Of a DNA stretch of 64,000 nt, positions 1 through 8,282 are shown in pieces. A program made the position numbers and the translations under genes. The stretch's first letter is position 1, and the number at the start of each line of letters is the position of its first letter. Below the pieces are notes generated by a model, which searched no databases, was not told the DNA's origin, and saw only the letters and a program-made list of their open reading frames with translations. This DNA is from Planotetraspora mira (GTDB lineage Bacteria; Actinomycetota; Actinomycetes; Streptosporangiales; Streptosporangiaceae), in the NCBI RefSeq assembly GCF_016863275.1, contig NZ_BOOO01000041.1, positions 1 through 64,000 of the forward strand. The letters are read 5' to 3'.

Positions 1-580
1 TGGCCGCATCCACCAGCACTGCCACCAGCTCATCCGGGCCGGCGGGGGCTGCCGTGTGCGCCGATTCGGATGATTCGCCCGGCCCGGATGATTCGCCCGG
101 CCCGCCTGATCGGCTGGGCTCACCTAGGTTCGGCTCACCTGATTCGCCCGGCTCACCTGATCGGCTGGGCTTACCTGGGCTGGGCTCACCTGATTCGCCG
201 GGCTCGGCTGATGCGTCCGCTTGCGACTCCTGTCCGGTGCGCGCATGGTCACGTGGGCCGGACGGCGACGAATGGTCCAGTGCGGAGCCCGACGGCTCGA
301 GGGCCGACGGCTCGAGGACTGGTGGCGCGGGGTCAGGCCGAGCGGAGTCTGATGGCCTGGGGTTAGGCTGAGCGGAGTCTGGTCGCTCGGAGTCTGGTGG
401 CGCGGGGTCTGATGGTGGGGAATCTGGCCATGGATCTACCAGGGGCGGCGAACTCAACGCCGAACTGCCATCGGATGACCATGACCGGGCGCGCGCCGTC
501 ACCTGCGCCCACCACTGTGGACCACAGGGCATCTCGTCGGTCGATGAGAAGGAGTGACGTCTCCCGTGTGAGTCGTTCAC
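1..580 (-). CDS. Partial low-complexity protein of unknown function (5' part, runs off left edge)
   Basis: An open frame on the minus strand starts with GTG at 580 and runs 193 codons without a stop to the window edge. A GGGGAAAGGGGG ribosome-binding site lies just upstream (588-599). The first 35 or so residues are mixed and include CGPQWWAQV. The next 140 are rich in Pro, Ser, Asp, Glu and Gly, with repeats built on GEPSRSG and GEPGESGEP. The last visible residues, PDELVAVLVDAA, look like the beginning of a folded domain that continues outside the window. The repeat region therefore looks like a flexible linker. No family is recognised; function unknown. The absence of stops across a repetitive stretch, together with the strong ribosome-binding site, supports a real gene. 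Confidence 0.6.
   Translation of the reverse strand, partial: MNDSHGRRHSFSSTDEMPCGPQWWAQVTARARSWSSDGSSALSSPPLVDPWPDSPPSDPAPPDSERPDSAQPNPRPSDSARPDPAPPVLEPSALEPSGSALDHSSPSGPRDHARTGQESQADASAEPGESGEPSPGKPSRSGEPGESGEPNLGEPSRSGGPGESSGPGESSESAHTAAPAGPDELVAVLVDAA
66..205 (-). repeat. Degenerate coding repeats in the linker of the left-edge gene
   Basis: Units of about 12-20 bases such as CTCACCTGATCGGCTGGGC and CTCACCTGATTCGCCCGG alternate several times. Read on the minus strand they encode GEPSRSG and GEPGES. They lie inside the open frame, so they are best read as an expanding coding repeat and not as an intergenic array. Confidence 0.6.
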
Positions 581-1266
581 GGCGGCACCCCCTTTCCCCA
601 TCTGCATCGAACGTGTGTCTGAATAATCTCACGCTGAGTAGTCAGTCCGCTACAGATTTAGAACAGAAATTCTAAGCCGCGAGTGAACGTGTAGGTCTGC
701 GACGGTCGGTGCGAGCGGGTGCTCCCGGTGCGGCCGGGTTCATCGAGGAACCGCATCACCAAGCGGGGCGGAAGGAGGGTACGGGAGAGTTGTCCGCTTA
801 TGGCGTGAGGGAGACTAAAGGCCAGCCGTATGACTTGAGGCGGTTTTTGGCCCTCAAAAGTCCGTTGCCACTGACGGTTCTCACATTCGCGTCCGGTGCC
901 CGCGTTGGGGCATGCGCCCGGTCTCCTCGGATGCACCCATACGTGGCTGGCCTCAAGGTTTGTCATGAAAACAGATGGATAGGCTGGAAGAGAACTGAAG
1001 TGGACCGGTTGGCTGAATTCGCCGCATACGCGCGGAGGGCATCCGCCTGGCGAGCCGTGACCGTTTCCGCCTCGTCGTGTTCACGCCGTGAAGGCATCGT
1101 GAAGGCGCCGTGTTCACGCCGTGAAAGTGATCATGCCGTGAAGGCGATCCGTGGTGGGGGCCGCGGACGGCCAGGGAGGCGGCGGCGAGGCGAAGCCAGG
1201 GAGCGGACCGGCTGACGCCACAGGACGCTCGGGCCGTGCTATGCCCGATCTCCGAGAGGGGCTTCA
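581..1266. other. 686-base intergenic region with operator-like repeats
   Basis: I see no convincing gene here; the short open frames on both strands are rich in Arg and Ser and lack ribosome-binding sites. The segment near 610-680 is AT-rich compared with its surroundings and could hold the promoter of the left-edge gene. The clear structure is the cluster of CGTGAA repeats at 1080-1145 (separate entry). A GAGAGGGG ribosome-binding site for the cytochrome b gene sits at 1254-1261. Confidence 0.5.
1080..1145. promoter_or_regulatory. Cluster of TTCACG-C-CGTGAA inverted repeats (candidate operator)
   Basis: The 13-base inverted repeat TTCACGCCGTGAA occurs exactly at 1080-1092 and 1113-1125, 33 bases apart, about three helical turns. 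A degenerate copy (ATCATGCCGTGAA) lies at 1130-1142 and an extra CGTGAAGGC half-site at 1098-1106. The cluster ends about 120 bases before the cytochrome b start. Symmetry, repetition and phasing suggest cooperative binding by a dimeric regulator; the protein is unknown. Confidence 0.5.
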
Positions 1267-2955
1267 TTGAAAACCGCCCCGAAACTCATCGCAGGGGTCT
1301 CGACCTTCCTCGACGACCGCATCGGGCCGGGCGGCTTTCTCAAGCGCAACCTGAGGAAGATCTTCCCCGATCACTGGTCGTTCCTGCTGGGCGAGATCGC
1401 GCTGTACTCGTTCATCATCCTGCTGCTGACCGGCACGTTCCTGACGTTCTGGTTCAAGCCGAGCATGGGCGAAGTCGTGTACTCCGGCTCCTACCAGCCT
1501 CTGGTGGGCGTGAGGATGTCCGAGGCCTACGCCTCGGCGCTGAACATCAGCTTCGACGTCCGCGGCGGTCTGCTGATCCGGCAGATCCACCACTGGGCGG
1601 CGTTGCTGTTCGTGGCGGGCATGACCGTCCACATGCTGCGGGTGTTCTTCACCGGCGCCTACCGCAAGCCGCGTGAGCTGAACTGGCTCATCGGCCTCGG
1701 ACTGCTCACACTGGCGCTGCTGGAGGGCCTGACCGGCTACTCCCTCCCTGACGACCTGCTCTCCGGCGCCGGTCTGCGGATCACTCAGGGCGTCATACTG
1801 GGCATCCCCGTGGTCGGGACGTACTTGGCGTTCCTGCTCTTCGGTGGAGAGTTTCCCGGCCATGACATCATTCCGCGGTTCTTCACGATCCACATCCTGC
1901 TGATCCCGGGCATCCTGCTGGCGCTGATCTCCGCCCACCTGGTTCTCATGTGGGTGCAGAAGCACACGCAGATGCCGGGCACCGGCCGGACCGAGAAGAA
2001 CGTGGTGGGCGGGCCCTTCTACCCCTCCTTCATGGCGAAGTCGGGCGCGTTCTTCCTGTTCACCTTCGCCGTCATCGCGCTGCTGGCCACCTTCGCCCAG
2101 ATCAACCCGATCTGGCTGTTCGGTCCATATACGCCGGCGGCCATCTCGGCGGGCAGCCAGCCCGACTTCTACATGGGATTCCTGGAGGGCTCGCTGCGGT
2201 TGATGCCCTCCTGGGAGATCAACTTCCTGGGTCACACGCTGTCGCTGAGCGTGCTGATCCCGGCGCTGTTGCCGATGGGGGTCATCCTGACGGGCCTGGC
2301 GGTGTATCCGTTCGTCGAGCAGTGGGTGACCGGAGACCGGCGGGAGCACCACTTCGCCGACCGGCCGCGCGACAACCCCGTCCGCACGGGGATCGGCTTC
2401 GCGGGAATCACCTTCTACGGTCTTCTTTGGCTGCTCGGAGCGAACGACGAGATCTCGGCCAACTTCCACATCAGCCTGTACCTGACGACGATCTTCGGGC
2501 GCTTCGCGATCTTCATCGGTCCCGCGCTGGCCTTCGTCGTCGCGTACCGGATCTGCATCGGCCTCCAGCGCAGGGACGCGGAGATGCTGTCCCACGGCGT
2601 GGAGTCGGGCGTCATCAAGCGCCTGCCGAACGGTGAGTACATCGAGGTCCACACCCCGGCGACGCAGGACATCGCCGACCACATCCGGGGCAAGGAAGAG
2701 ATTCCGATCATCGAGAGCGGCGTGGACGGCGACGGCATCCCACCGAAGGAGACCCGCACCGCCCTCGGCCGGCTGCGGGCGAAGGTCAGCGAGGCCTACG
2801 GCACGGACCACGTCCCGCTCGAAGAGGAACGCAGCCACGACGAGCGCGCGGCCATCGGCGCCGGAGACGATGTCCATGCCGATGCCGGAGAGCGGAACCC
2901 GATCACGAGGCGCAGACGACAGCGCTCCGGCAGGCCCGGCGGCGGGGCCCGCTAG
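1267..2955 (+). CDS. qcrB: Cytochrome bc1 complex cytochrome b subunit, stand-alone paralog
   Basis: Di-heme membrane subunit that oxidises menaquinol in the actinobacterial bc1 complex. The 562-residue protein has multiple membrane helices and the four axial histidines: His108/His122 in one helix and His209/His224 in another, the second pair 15 apart as in b6-type proteins. The quinol-site motif is PDFY (residues 299-302); as I recall, the main actinobacterial protein has PDWY. A hydrophilic tail of about 120 residues follows the last helix, as in actinobacterial QcrB. The TTG start follows a GAGAGGGG site. The usual qcrC and qcrA partners are absent on both sides, so this is probably a second copy next to a housekeeping qcrCAB operon elsewhere. 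Candidate operators lie upstream (1080-1145). Family call firm; physiological role uncertain. Confidence 0.9.
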   Translation: MKTAPKLIAGVSTFLDDRIGPGGFLKRNLRKIFPDHWSFLLGEIALYSFIILLLTGTFLTFWFKPSMGEVVYSGSYQPLVGVRMSEAYASALNISFDVRGGLLIRQIHHWAALLFVAGMTVHMLRVFFTGAYRKPRELNWLIGLGLLTLALLEGLTGYSLPDDLLSGAGLRITQGVILGIPVVGTYLAFLLFGGEFPGHDIIPRFFTIHILLIPGILLALISAHLVLMWVQKHTQMPGTGRTEKNVVGGPFYPSFMAKSGAFFLFTFAVIALLATFAQINPIWLFGPYTPAAISAGSQPDFYMGFLEGSLRLMPSWEINFLGHTLSLSVLIPALLPMGVILTGLAVYPFVEQWVTGDRREHHFADRPRDNPVRTGIGFAGITFYGLLWLLGANDEISANFHISLYLTTIFGRFAIFIGPALAFVVAYRICIGLQRRDAEMLSHGVESGVIKRLPNGEYIEVHTPATQDIADHIRGKEEIPIIESGVDGDGIPPKETRTALGRLRAKVSEAYGTDHVPLEEERSHDERAAIGAGDDVHADAGERNPITRRRRQRSGRPGGGAR

Positions 2956-3150
2956 ACCTGCCGATACCGGCACCCGCGCCGCCGAACTCAACGCTGCTTC
3001 ACCTGACGGCAAGGCCGCGCTGGTGTGTAAGTGATCCGCAAGCGAGGCGGTCAGGCGGCGCAATCATGCTGCAAGGAACGTGATCTATCTCTTGTCGTGC
3101 GGTCCCGGGAGCGTCGCCGGAGCCGGCCCTCTCACTTCAGGAGAATCACC

Positions 3151-3900
3151 ATGCACCTCTCAACGCGCGCCCAGATCAGGACCGAGGCAGGCAGTCGCCG
3201 CATCGCCGTCCGCCTCGCTTCCCTGACCGCCGCCGTCGGCGTCCTCGGCACCTCCCTCATGGGCTGCGGCGTCATCGGCCAGGTCACGAACGTGGTCGAC
3301 TCCGCCAACACGCTGTCCACGTTCAGCGACAGGCTGGGCAAGTCGGCCGGCCTCACGTTCACCGCCACGTACAAGTCCACCGACGGGGGCACGGTGACGC
3401 TCGTCCAGGAGCCGCCGAACTCGGTCTTCATCGGCCCCGAAGGCAGGTACATCTTCACGCCCGACCACATGCTGCTCTGCGCGGAGAACACCTGTACCCG
3501 CGCCCCGGCTGCCGGCGCCGGCAACGCCGGGGCGCTGACGGCCGCGACCGGGCCCGGCTTCGTCACGCCGGAACTGGCGCTCGGGGTCGTCGCGGCCGCC
3601 GCTGTGGTCCCCGGCGCCGACATCGAGAGCGAGGAGAAGGAGATCGCCGGTCAGGACTCGCTCTGTGCCACCGCCACAGGGCTGGAGGCGGCCGCGTCGC
3701 CGGGCGACACCGACGCACCGCGCGACTTCTCGGTGTGCGTCACGGAGGCGGGCGTTCTCGCCTCCTTCACCGGCACGTTGACCAACGGGGAAAAGGCCTC
3801 GATCGAACTGGTGAGCTTCACCGATGAGGCCGACTCCAAGGCGTTCGAAGCGCCCGAGGGCGCCGAGATCGTCGACGCCGCGAGCCTCTCGGCCGGCTGA
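3151..3900 (+). CDS. Putative secreted lipoprotein of unknown function
   Basis: A 249-residue protein starting at ATG 3151, chosen because AGGAGA lies just upstream; the open frame extends further back to GTG 3031 but that part looks non-coding. Residues 1-38 form an Arg-containing signal peptide ending in a lipobox with the lipidated Cys at 39 (SLMGC). The mature part is a soluble domain with four more Cys, in the segments LLCAENTC, SLCAT and FSVCV, which could form disulfides outside the cell. A hydrophobic Ala/Val-rich stretch sits mid-protein. I do not recognise the family; it resembles cell-envelope lipoproteins of no known function. It stands alone between the cytochrome b and globin genes. 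Confidence 0.7.
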   Translation: MHLSTRAQIRTEAGSRRIAVRLASLTAAVGVLGTSLMGCGVIGQVTNVVDSANTLSTFSDRLGKSAGLTFTATYKSTDGGTVTLVQEPPNSVFIGPEGRYIFTPDHMLLCAENTCTRAPAAGAGNAGALTAATGPGFVTPELALGVVAAAAVVPGADIESEEKEIAGQDSLCATATGLEAAASPGDTDAPRDFSVCVTEAGVLASFTGTLTNGEKASIELVSFTDEADSKAFEAPEGAEIVDAASLSAG

Positions 3901-3957
3901 GCCGGTCTCGGAAGGACAGCGGGCGGCCGGACGCCGGCCTGTGGCACAGTGGTAGCC

Positions 3958-4422
3958 GTGTCGCGGCCATCGATATTCGAGTTCGCCGGCGGCGAGCAGG
4001 CGTTCCTCGCGCTCGCGGCCGCCCACCACGAACGCTGCCTGCGGGATCCGGTGCTGAACCATCCGTTCTCGCATCCCGGTCATCCCCAGCATGTGGAGAG
4101 ACTGGCGAGCTATTGGGCTGAAGTGTTCGGTGGTCCCGCCCTCTACTCGCAGTCGTGCGGGGGGCACTCGGCGATGCTCGGCATCCACGCCGGCCAGGGC
4201 GCGGAACATGACCTGGGGGAACGCTTCGTCAGATGCTTCGTGCAGGCGGCCGATGACGCGGGCCTGCCCGAAGACCCCGACTTCCGGGCCGCTCTGCGGT
4301 CGTACATGGAGTGGGCTGTGGCAGAGGTGGTCTCGTACTCTCCGCGCGGCTCCCAGGTGGCTTCGAGCCTGCCCGTGCCCCGTTGGTCCTGGGAGGGCCT
4401 GGCCGGCACCGGCGCGGTTTAA
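3958..4422 (+). CDS. Truncated hemoglobin (group II-like globin)
   Basis: Small heme protein of about 154 residues, in the size range of truncated hemoglobins, which bind O2 or NO. Recognisable segments are the N-terminal FEFAGGEQAFLALAAAHH helix, YWAEVFGGP, and GIHAGQG, whose His is the probable proximal heme ligand, followed by the helix with ERFVRCF. GTG at 3958 is preferred to the GTG nine bases upstream because relatives begin close to the FEFAGGE segment; no clear ribosome-binding site is seen. It faces the gamma-glutamyltransferase gene tail to tail across a hairpin. Family call good; ligand and role not determinable here. Confidence 0.8.
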   Translation: MSRPSIFEFAGGEQAFLALAAAHHERCLRDPVLNHPFSHPGHPQHVERLASYWAEVFGGPALYSQSCGGHSAMLGIHAGQGAEHDLGERFVRCFVQAADDAGLPEDPDFRAALRSYMEWAVAEVVSYSPRGSQVASSLPVPRWSWEGLAGTGAV

Positions 4423-4449
4423 GCGGCTTAAGCGGTTTAACCGGTGCCG
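4403..4449. terminator. Hairpin between convergent globin and GGT genes
   Basis: CGGCACCGG (4404-4412) pairs with CCGGTGCCG (4441-4449), with an AT-rich loop containing CTTAAG. It overlaps the end of the globin gene and lies just past the stop of the opposite gene, so it could stop transcription from both sides. There is no clear T-run, which is usual in high-GC actinomycetes. Confidence 0.5.
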
Positions 4450-4463
4450 TCGGCGTCATCGAC

Positions 4464-6275
4464 TCACCTGCCCACGGCGTATCCCTGGGCGCCGCGCGGG
4501 TTGGCCGCCGCGTGGAGGAATCCGCCCGGAGCCGTGTCCCGCGCGACCGCGCTCAGCCTGCCGAGCGACCACGGACCGAGCACCTCCACCTGGTGGCCGC
4601 GCTGCCGCAACTCGGCGACGAGCGCCGGATCCGCCCGCTCCTCGATGTGCAGGACACCCGGCAGCGAGCCGCGGGGGAAGAACGAACTGGGGAAGTGCTC
4701 GGAATGGAACATGGGGTCGTCGACGGCCTCCTGGAGGCCGAGCCCGCCGTGGACCACGGAGAGGAAGAAGTTCAGGCTCCACTGATCCTGCTGGTCCCCG
4801 CCGGGGGTGCCGAACGCCAGCCAGGGCCTGCCGTCCCGTAGGGCGAAAGAGGGGGACAGGGTGGTACGCGGCCGGCTTCCCGGGCGCAGCGACGCGGGCA
4901 GCCCGTCCTGCAGCCAGAACATCTGGCCTCTCGTGCCCAGGCAGAACCCGAGCGAGGGGATCGTCGGCGAGCTCTGCAGCCAGCCGCCGCTGGGCGTGGC
5001 GGAGACCATGTTGCCGTGCCGGTCCACGACGTCCACGTGGCAGGTGTCGCCCTTGACCCGGCCGTCGCCGCCCACGGTCGGTTCCCCCACACCAGCGGTC
5101 CCGCGCGTGCGGGACACCCCCGGCGCGTGGCTGACCGTGCCCGGCCCGGGCAGGTGGGGAAGCCGCGGAACGCGGCCCTCCGGGGCGCCCGGCCGTAGTT
5201 CGTAGGAGGCGTCCTCGCCGACCAGCGTGCGCCGCTCCACGTTGTACGCCTCGCTCAGCAGGCCGGCCATCGGCACGTCGGCGAAGCCCGGATCGCCGTA
5301 CCACGCCTCCCTGTCGGCGAAGGCCAGCTTGGCGCACTCGATGACGGTGTGCACGTAGTCAGGACTGAGGTGGCCCATCCCGCCCAGGTCGAACCCGGAC
5401 AGCAGCGCGAGTTGCTGCAGGAAGACCGGCCCCTGACCCCACGGCCCCGTCTTGCACACGGTGTGGCCGTGGTAGTCGAAGGTCAGCGGCTCCTCCACGG
5501 ACGCCGCCCAGCCTGCCAGGTCGTCGCCGGTGAGCAGGCCGGAGTGCGGCTCTCCCGAGCTGTCGCGCCAGGCCTTGCCTCCGCTGAAGTGGGCGATCTC
5601 CTCGGCGACGAAGCCCCGGTACCACGCGTCCCTGGCTGCGGCGATCTGCCCCTCCCGCGTGCCGGAGGCCTGTGCGGCCTCGGTCACCAGGCGCCGGTAG
5701 GTCGCGGCCAGCACCGGGTTGGTCAGCCGTGAGCCCGGCTCCGGCACCTGACCGTGCGGCAGCCAGGTGGCGGCCGAGGTCGGCCAGTCCTCGGAGAACA
5801 GCCGCTCCACGGTGCCGATCGTCGCCGAGACGCGCTCCAGCACCGGGACGCCGTGCTCGGCGTAGGAGATGGCGGGTTCCAGCACGTCGGCCAGCGACCA
5901 CGTGCCCCAGCGCTCCAGCATGAGCATCCACCCGCCGAAGGCGCCGGGCACGGTGGCGGCCAGCAGCCCGGTCCCGGGGACGACGTCCAGACCGAGGTCG
6001 GTGAACCGCTCGATGGTCGCCGCCGCGGGTGCCACGCCCTGCCCGCAGACCACGAAGGGCCGCTGCTCGGCCTCGCTCCACAGCAGGATCGGCACCTCGC
6101 CGCCGGGTCCGTTGAGGTGCGGCTCGGCCACCTGGAGGACGAACCCCGCCGTCACGGCCGCGTCGAAGGCGTTGCCCCCGCGCTCCAGCACGCTCATCCC
6201 CGCGGCGGAGGCCAGCCAGTGCGTGCTTGCCACCATTCCGAAGTCGCCCGTCAGTTCGGGTCTTGTGGTGAACAC
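4464..6275 (-). CDS. ggt: Gamma-glutamyltransferase family protein
   Basis: N-terminal-nucleophile hydrolase that cleaves gamma-glutamyl bonds, for example in glutathione. The 603-residue protein has the family opening (MVASTHWLASAAG, then LERGGNAFDAAVTAGF) and the processing/nucleophile region GDTCHVDVVD with Thr411 in the position of the catalytic threonine that becomes the N-terminus of the small subunit after self-cleavage. The later loop FGTPGGDQQDQ resembles the hydrolase-like subgroup more than E. coli GGT. No signal peptide is visible, so it probably acts in the cytosol. It begins 25 bases after the second ATPase gene of the peptide importer and is the last gene of that operon, suggesting that imported gamma-glutamyl peptides are its substrates. 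Confidence 0.88.
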   Translation of the reverse strand: MFTTRPELTGDFGMVASTHWLASAAGMSVLERGGNAFDAAVTAGFVLQVAEPHLNGPGGEVPILLWSEAEQRPFVVCGQGVAPAAATIERFTDLGLDVVPGTGLLAATVPGAFGGWMLMLERWGTWSLADVLEPAISYAEHGVPVLERVSATIGTVERLFSEDWPTSAATWLPHGQVPEPGSRLTNPVLAATYRRLVTEAAQASGTREGQIAAARDAWYRGFVAEEIAHFSGGKAWRDSSGEPHSGLLTGDDLAGWAASVEEPLTFDYHGHTVCKTGPWGQGPVFLQQLALLSGFDLGGMGHLSPDYVHTVIECAKLAFADREAWYGDPGFADVPMAGLLSEAYNVERRTLVGEDASYELRPGAPEGRVPRLPHLPGPGTVSHAPGVSRTRGTAGVGEPTVGGDGRVKGDTCHVDVVDRHGNMVSATPSGGWLQSSPTIPSLGFCLGTRGQMFWLQDGLPASLRPGSRPRTTLSPSFALRDGRPWLAFGTPGGDQQDQWSLNFFLSVVHGGLGLQEAVDDPMFHSEHFPSSFFPRGSLPGVLHIEERADPALVAELRQRGHQVEVLGPWSLGRLSAVARDTAPGGFLHAAANPRGAQGYAVGR

Positions 6276-6300
6276 CCGGTCCCTTCCTTCAGCAAACCGA

Positions 6301-7293
6301 TCAGTACTCGAGCGTCCGCCCGGGGACGGCCGCGTCGGGCCGGCGTTCGGGCGTCACCAGGTGACAGGCGGCCGGGTGGTCGCCGTCCCGGGGGTCGGTC
6401 AACGCCGGATCGACCGTACGGCAGGCGTCGAAGGCCAGCGGACAGCGGGTGTGGAAACGGCAGCCCGCCGGAGGATCGAGAGGGCTCGGGACGTCGCCGC
6501 CGAGCACGATCCTGCGGCGCTCGCGCGCCCTGGCGGGGTCGGGAACGGGAGCCGCGGACAGCAACGCCTGCGTGTACGGATGCCGGGGTCCGGCGAACAA
6601 CTCCGCGGTCGGCCCGGTCTCCACGATCTTCCCCAGGTACATGACCGCGATCCGGTCGGCCAGGAACTCCACCACCGACAGGTCGTGGGTGATGAACAGG
6701 CAGGAGAAGCCCATGTCGCGCTGCAGGTCGGTGATCAGGTTGAGCACCGAGGCCTGGACCGAGACGTCGAGGGCGGACACCGGCTCGTCGGCCACCACGA
6801 GCTTCGGCTCCAGGACCAGCGCCCTGGCCAGGCCCACGCGCTGCCGCTGCCCGCCGGACAGCTCGTGGGGGAGACGCGACATCATCTCGGTGCGCAGCCC
6901 GACCTTCTCCAGCATCGCGGCGACGCGCTCGCCCGCCTCTCGCCTGCGCATCACCTTGTGCCGGAGCAGCGGCTCGCTGACGATCTGCTCGATCGAGAAG
7001 CGCGGGTTGAGCGACGAATAGGGGTCCTGGAACACCATGTGGACGTCCCTGCGGAGCGGGCGCATGGCCCGGCGTGACAGGTGGGTGACGTCCCGGCCGC
7101 CCAGCGTGATCGTGCCGGAGGTGGGCTCGGTCAGGCGCAGCACGCACTTGCCGACGGTGGACTTTCCGCTGCCCGACTCCCCGACCAGGCCGAGCACCTC
7201 GCCCTGCCCGATCGTCAGCGACAGCCCGTCCACGGCTCTGACCTGGCCGTAATGCTTGACCAGGGAGTCGATCCGCAGGACGGGTTCGTTCAC
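6301..7293 (-). CDS. Oligopeptide/dipeptide ABC transporter ATPase (DppF/OppF type)
   Basis: Second ATPase of the peptide importer, 330 residues. It has Walker A (GESGSGKST), the signature LSGGQRQRV, Walker B ending in ADEP, the switch His in ITHDL, and the C-terminal oligopeptide-transporter extension with the Cys-containing segments GCRFHTRCP and AACH. The open frame reads much further upstream, but the start is GTG 7293: AGGAG lies ahead of it and it overlaps the stop of the first ATPase gene by four bases (GTGA). Fifth gene of the operon: binding protein, two permeases, two ATPases, GGT. Confidence 0.93.
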   Translation of the reverse strand: MNEPVLRIDSLVKHYGQVRAVDGLSLTIGQGEVLGLVGESGSGKSTVGKCVLRLTEPTSGTITLGGRDVTHLSRRAMRPLRRDVHMVFQDPYSSLNPRFSIEQIVSEPLLRHKVMRRREAGERVAAMLEKVGLRTEMMSRLPHELSGGQRQRVGLARALVLEPKLVVADEPVSALDVSVQASVLNLITDLQRDMGFSCLFITHDLSVVEFLADRIAVMYLGKIVETGPTAELFAGPRHPYTQALLSAAPVPDPARARERRRIVLGGDVPSPLDPPAGCRFHTRCPLAFDACRTVDPALTDPRDGDHPAACHLVTPERRPDAAVPGRTLEY

Positions 7294-8282
7294 GGTTGTT
7301 CTCCTGATCGCGCGGGATGGAAGCAGGCGGCGAGGTGCGCCGGGCCGTGCCGTACGAGGGAGGGCCGGGCCGCGAGGCAGTCGTCCTGCCCGCTCGGGCA
7401 GCGGGCGTGGAAGGCGCACTCGGCGGGGTCGGCGAGTGGTGAGGGGACCATTCCCGGGATCTCCGCCAGCCTGCGCCGCCCGCCGGGGCCGGCGGCGACG
7501 GCGGCGGCGGGCAGGGCCTTCATGAGGCCCAGGGTGTACGGGTGGAGGGGACGGGCGAACAACTCCTCGACGGGGGCCTGCTCGGCCGCCCGTCCCGCGT
7601 ACATGATCACGGCACGGTCGGCGATGTCGGCGACCACGCCGAGGTCGTGAGTGATCAGGATGATCGCGGTGCCCAGCCGGTCGCGCAGGTCGCGGAAGAC
7701 GTCGAGCACGCCCGCCTGGATCGTCACGTCCAGGGCGGTGGTCGGCTCGTCGGCGATCAGCACGCGCGGCGAGCACGCCACCGCGATGGCGATCATCACG
7801 CGCTGCCGCATCCCCCCGGAGAGCTGGTGGGGATACTCCTTGATCCGCTGGGCCGGAGCCGGGATGCCGACGAGTTCGAGCAACTCGACCGCGCGGCGGC
7901 GGGCGGCGCCGCGTGACAGGTTCTCGTGCCTGCGCAGCACCTCGGCGATCTGGAAGCCGACCGTGAACGACGGATTCAGGGAGGTCATCGGCTCCTGGAA
8001 GACGACGGAGACCTCCTTGCCGCGCACCTGGCGCATCTGCGGCTCGGGCAGGGTGGTGAGCTCGCGGCCGTCGAGCCGGATCGAGCCGGTCAGGCGGGTG
8101 GTGCGGGGTGGCAGCAGCCTCGGCACCGACATCGCCGTGACCGTCTTGCCGCAGCCCGACTCGCCGCACAGGGCGAGGATCTCCCCCTCTTCCAGGCTGA
8201 GTGAGACCTCCTTGACCGCGTGGACGTGGCCGTCCTCGGTGTCGAAGCCGACGGTCAGGTCGGTGATGTCGAGAAGGCTCAC
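7290..8282 (-). CDS. Oligopeptide/dipeptide ABC transporter ATPase (DppD/OppD type)
   Basis: First ATPase of the peptide importer, 330 residues, with Walker A (GESGCGKT), signature LSGGMRQRV, Walker B ending in ADEPTTALD, the ITHDLGVV switch region, and the C-terminal peptide-transporter extension (ECAFHARCP). GTG 8282 is taken as start because it overlaps the stop of the upstream permease gene by four bases and the protein then begins MSLLDITDLTV, typical for the family. Translational coupling should keep it equimolar with its partner ATPase. Confidence 0.93.
   Translation of the reverse strand: MSLLDITDLTVGFDTEDGHVHAVKEVSLSLEEGEILALCGESGCGKTVTAMSVPRLLPPRTTRLTGSIRLDGRELTTLPEPQMRQVRGKEVSVVFQEPMTSLNPSFTVGFQIAEVLRRHENLSRGAARRRAVELLELVGIPAPAQRIKEYPHQLSGGMRQRVMIAIAVACSPRVLIADEPTTALDVTIQAGVLDVFRDLRDRLGTAIILITHDLGVVADIADRAVIMYAGRAAEQAPVEELFARPLHPYTLGLMKALPAAAVAAGPGGRRRLAEIPGMVPSPLADPAECAFHARCPSGQDDCLAARPSLVRHGPAHLAACFHPARSGEQP

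Noticed and set aside
66-205. Left-edge repeats considered as an intergenic repeat array
   Set aside because: They keep one open reading frame on the minus strand and encode a regular Gly/Glu/Pro/Ser linker.
709-1215. 168-codon plus-strand frame in the left intergenic region
   Set aside because: Arg-rich with no ribosome-binding site or recognisable domain, and it runs through the operator-like repeats.
1264-3063. A 599-codon minus-strand open frame across the cytochrome b gene
   Set aside because: Antisense shadow caused by high GC; Arg/Gln/Asp-rich translation, no ribosome-binding site, and the plus strand encodes a clear di-heme protein.
7294-8169. N-terminal extension of the second peptide ATPase frame
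   Set aside because: The open frame happens to run back through the first ATPase gene; domain start, ribosome-binding site and GTGA overlap all place the real start at 7293.
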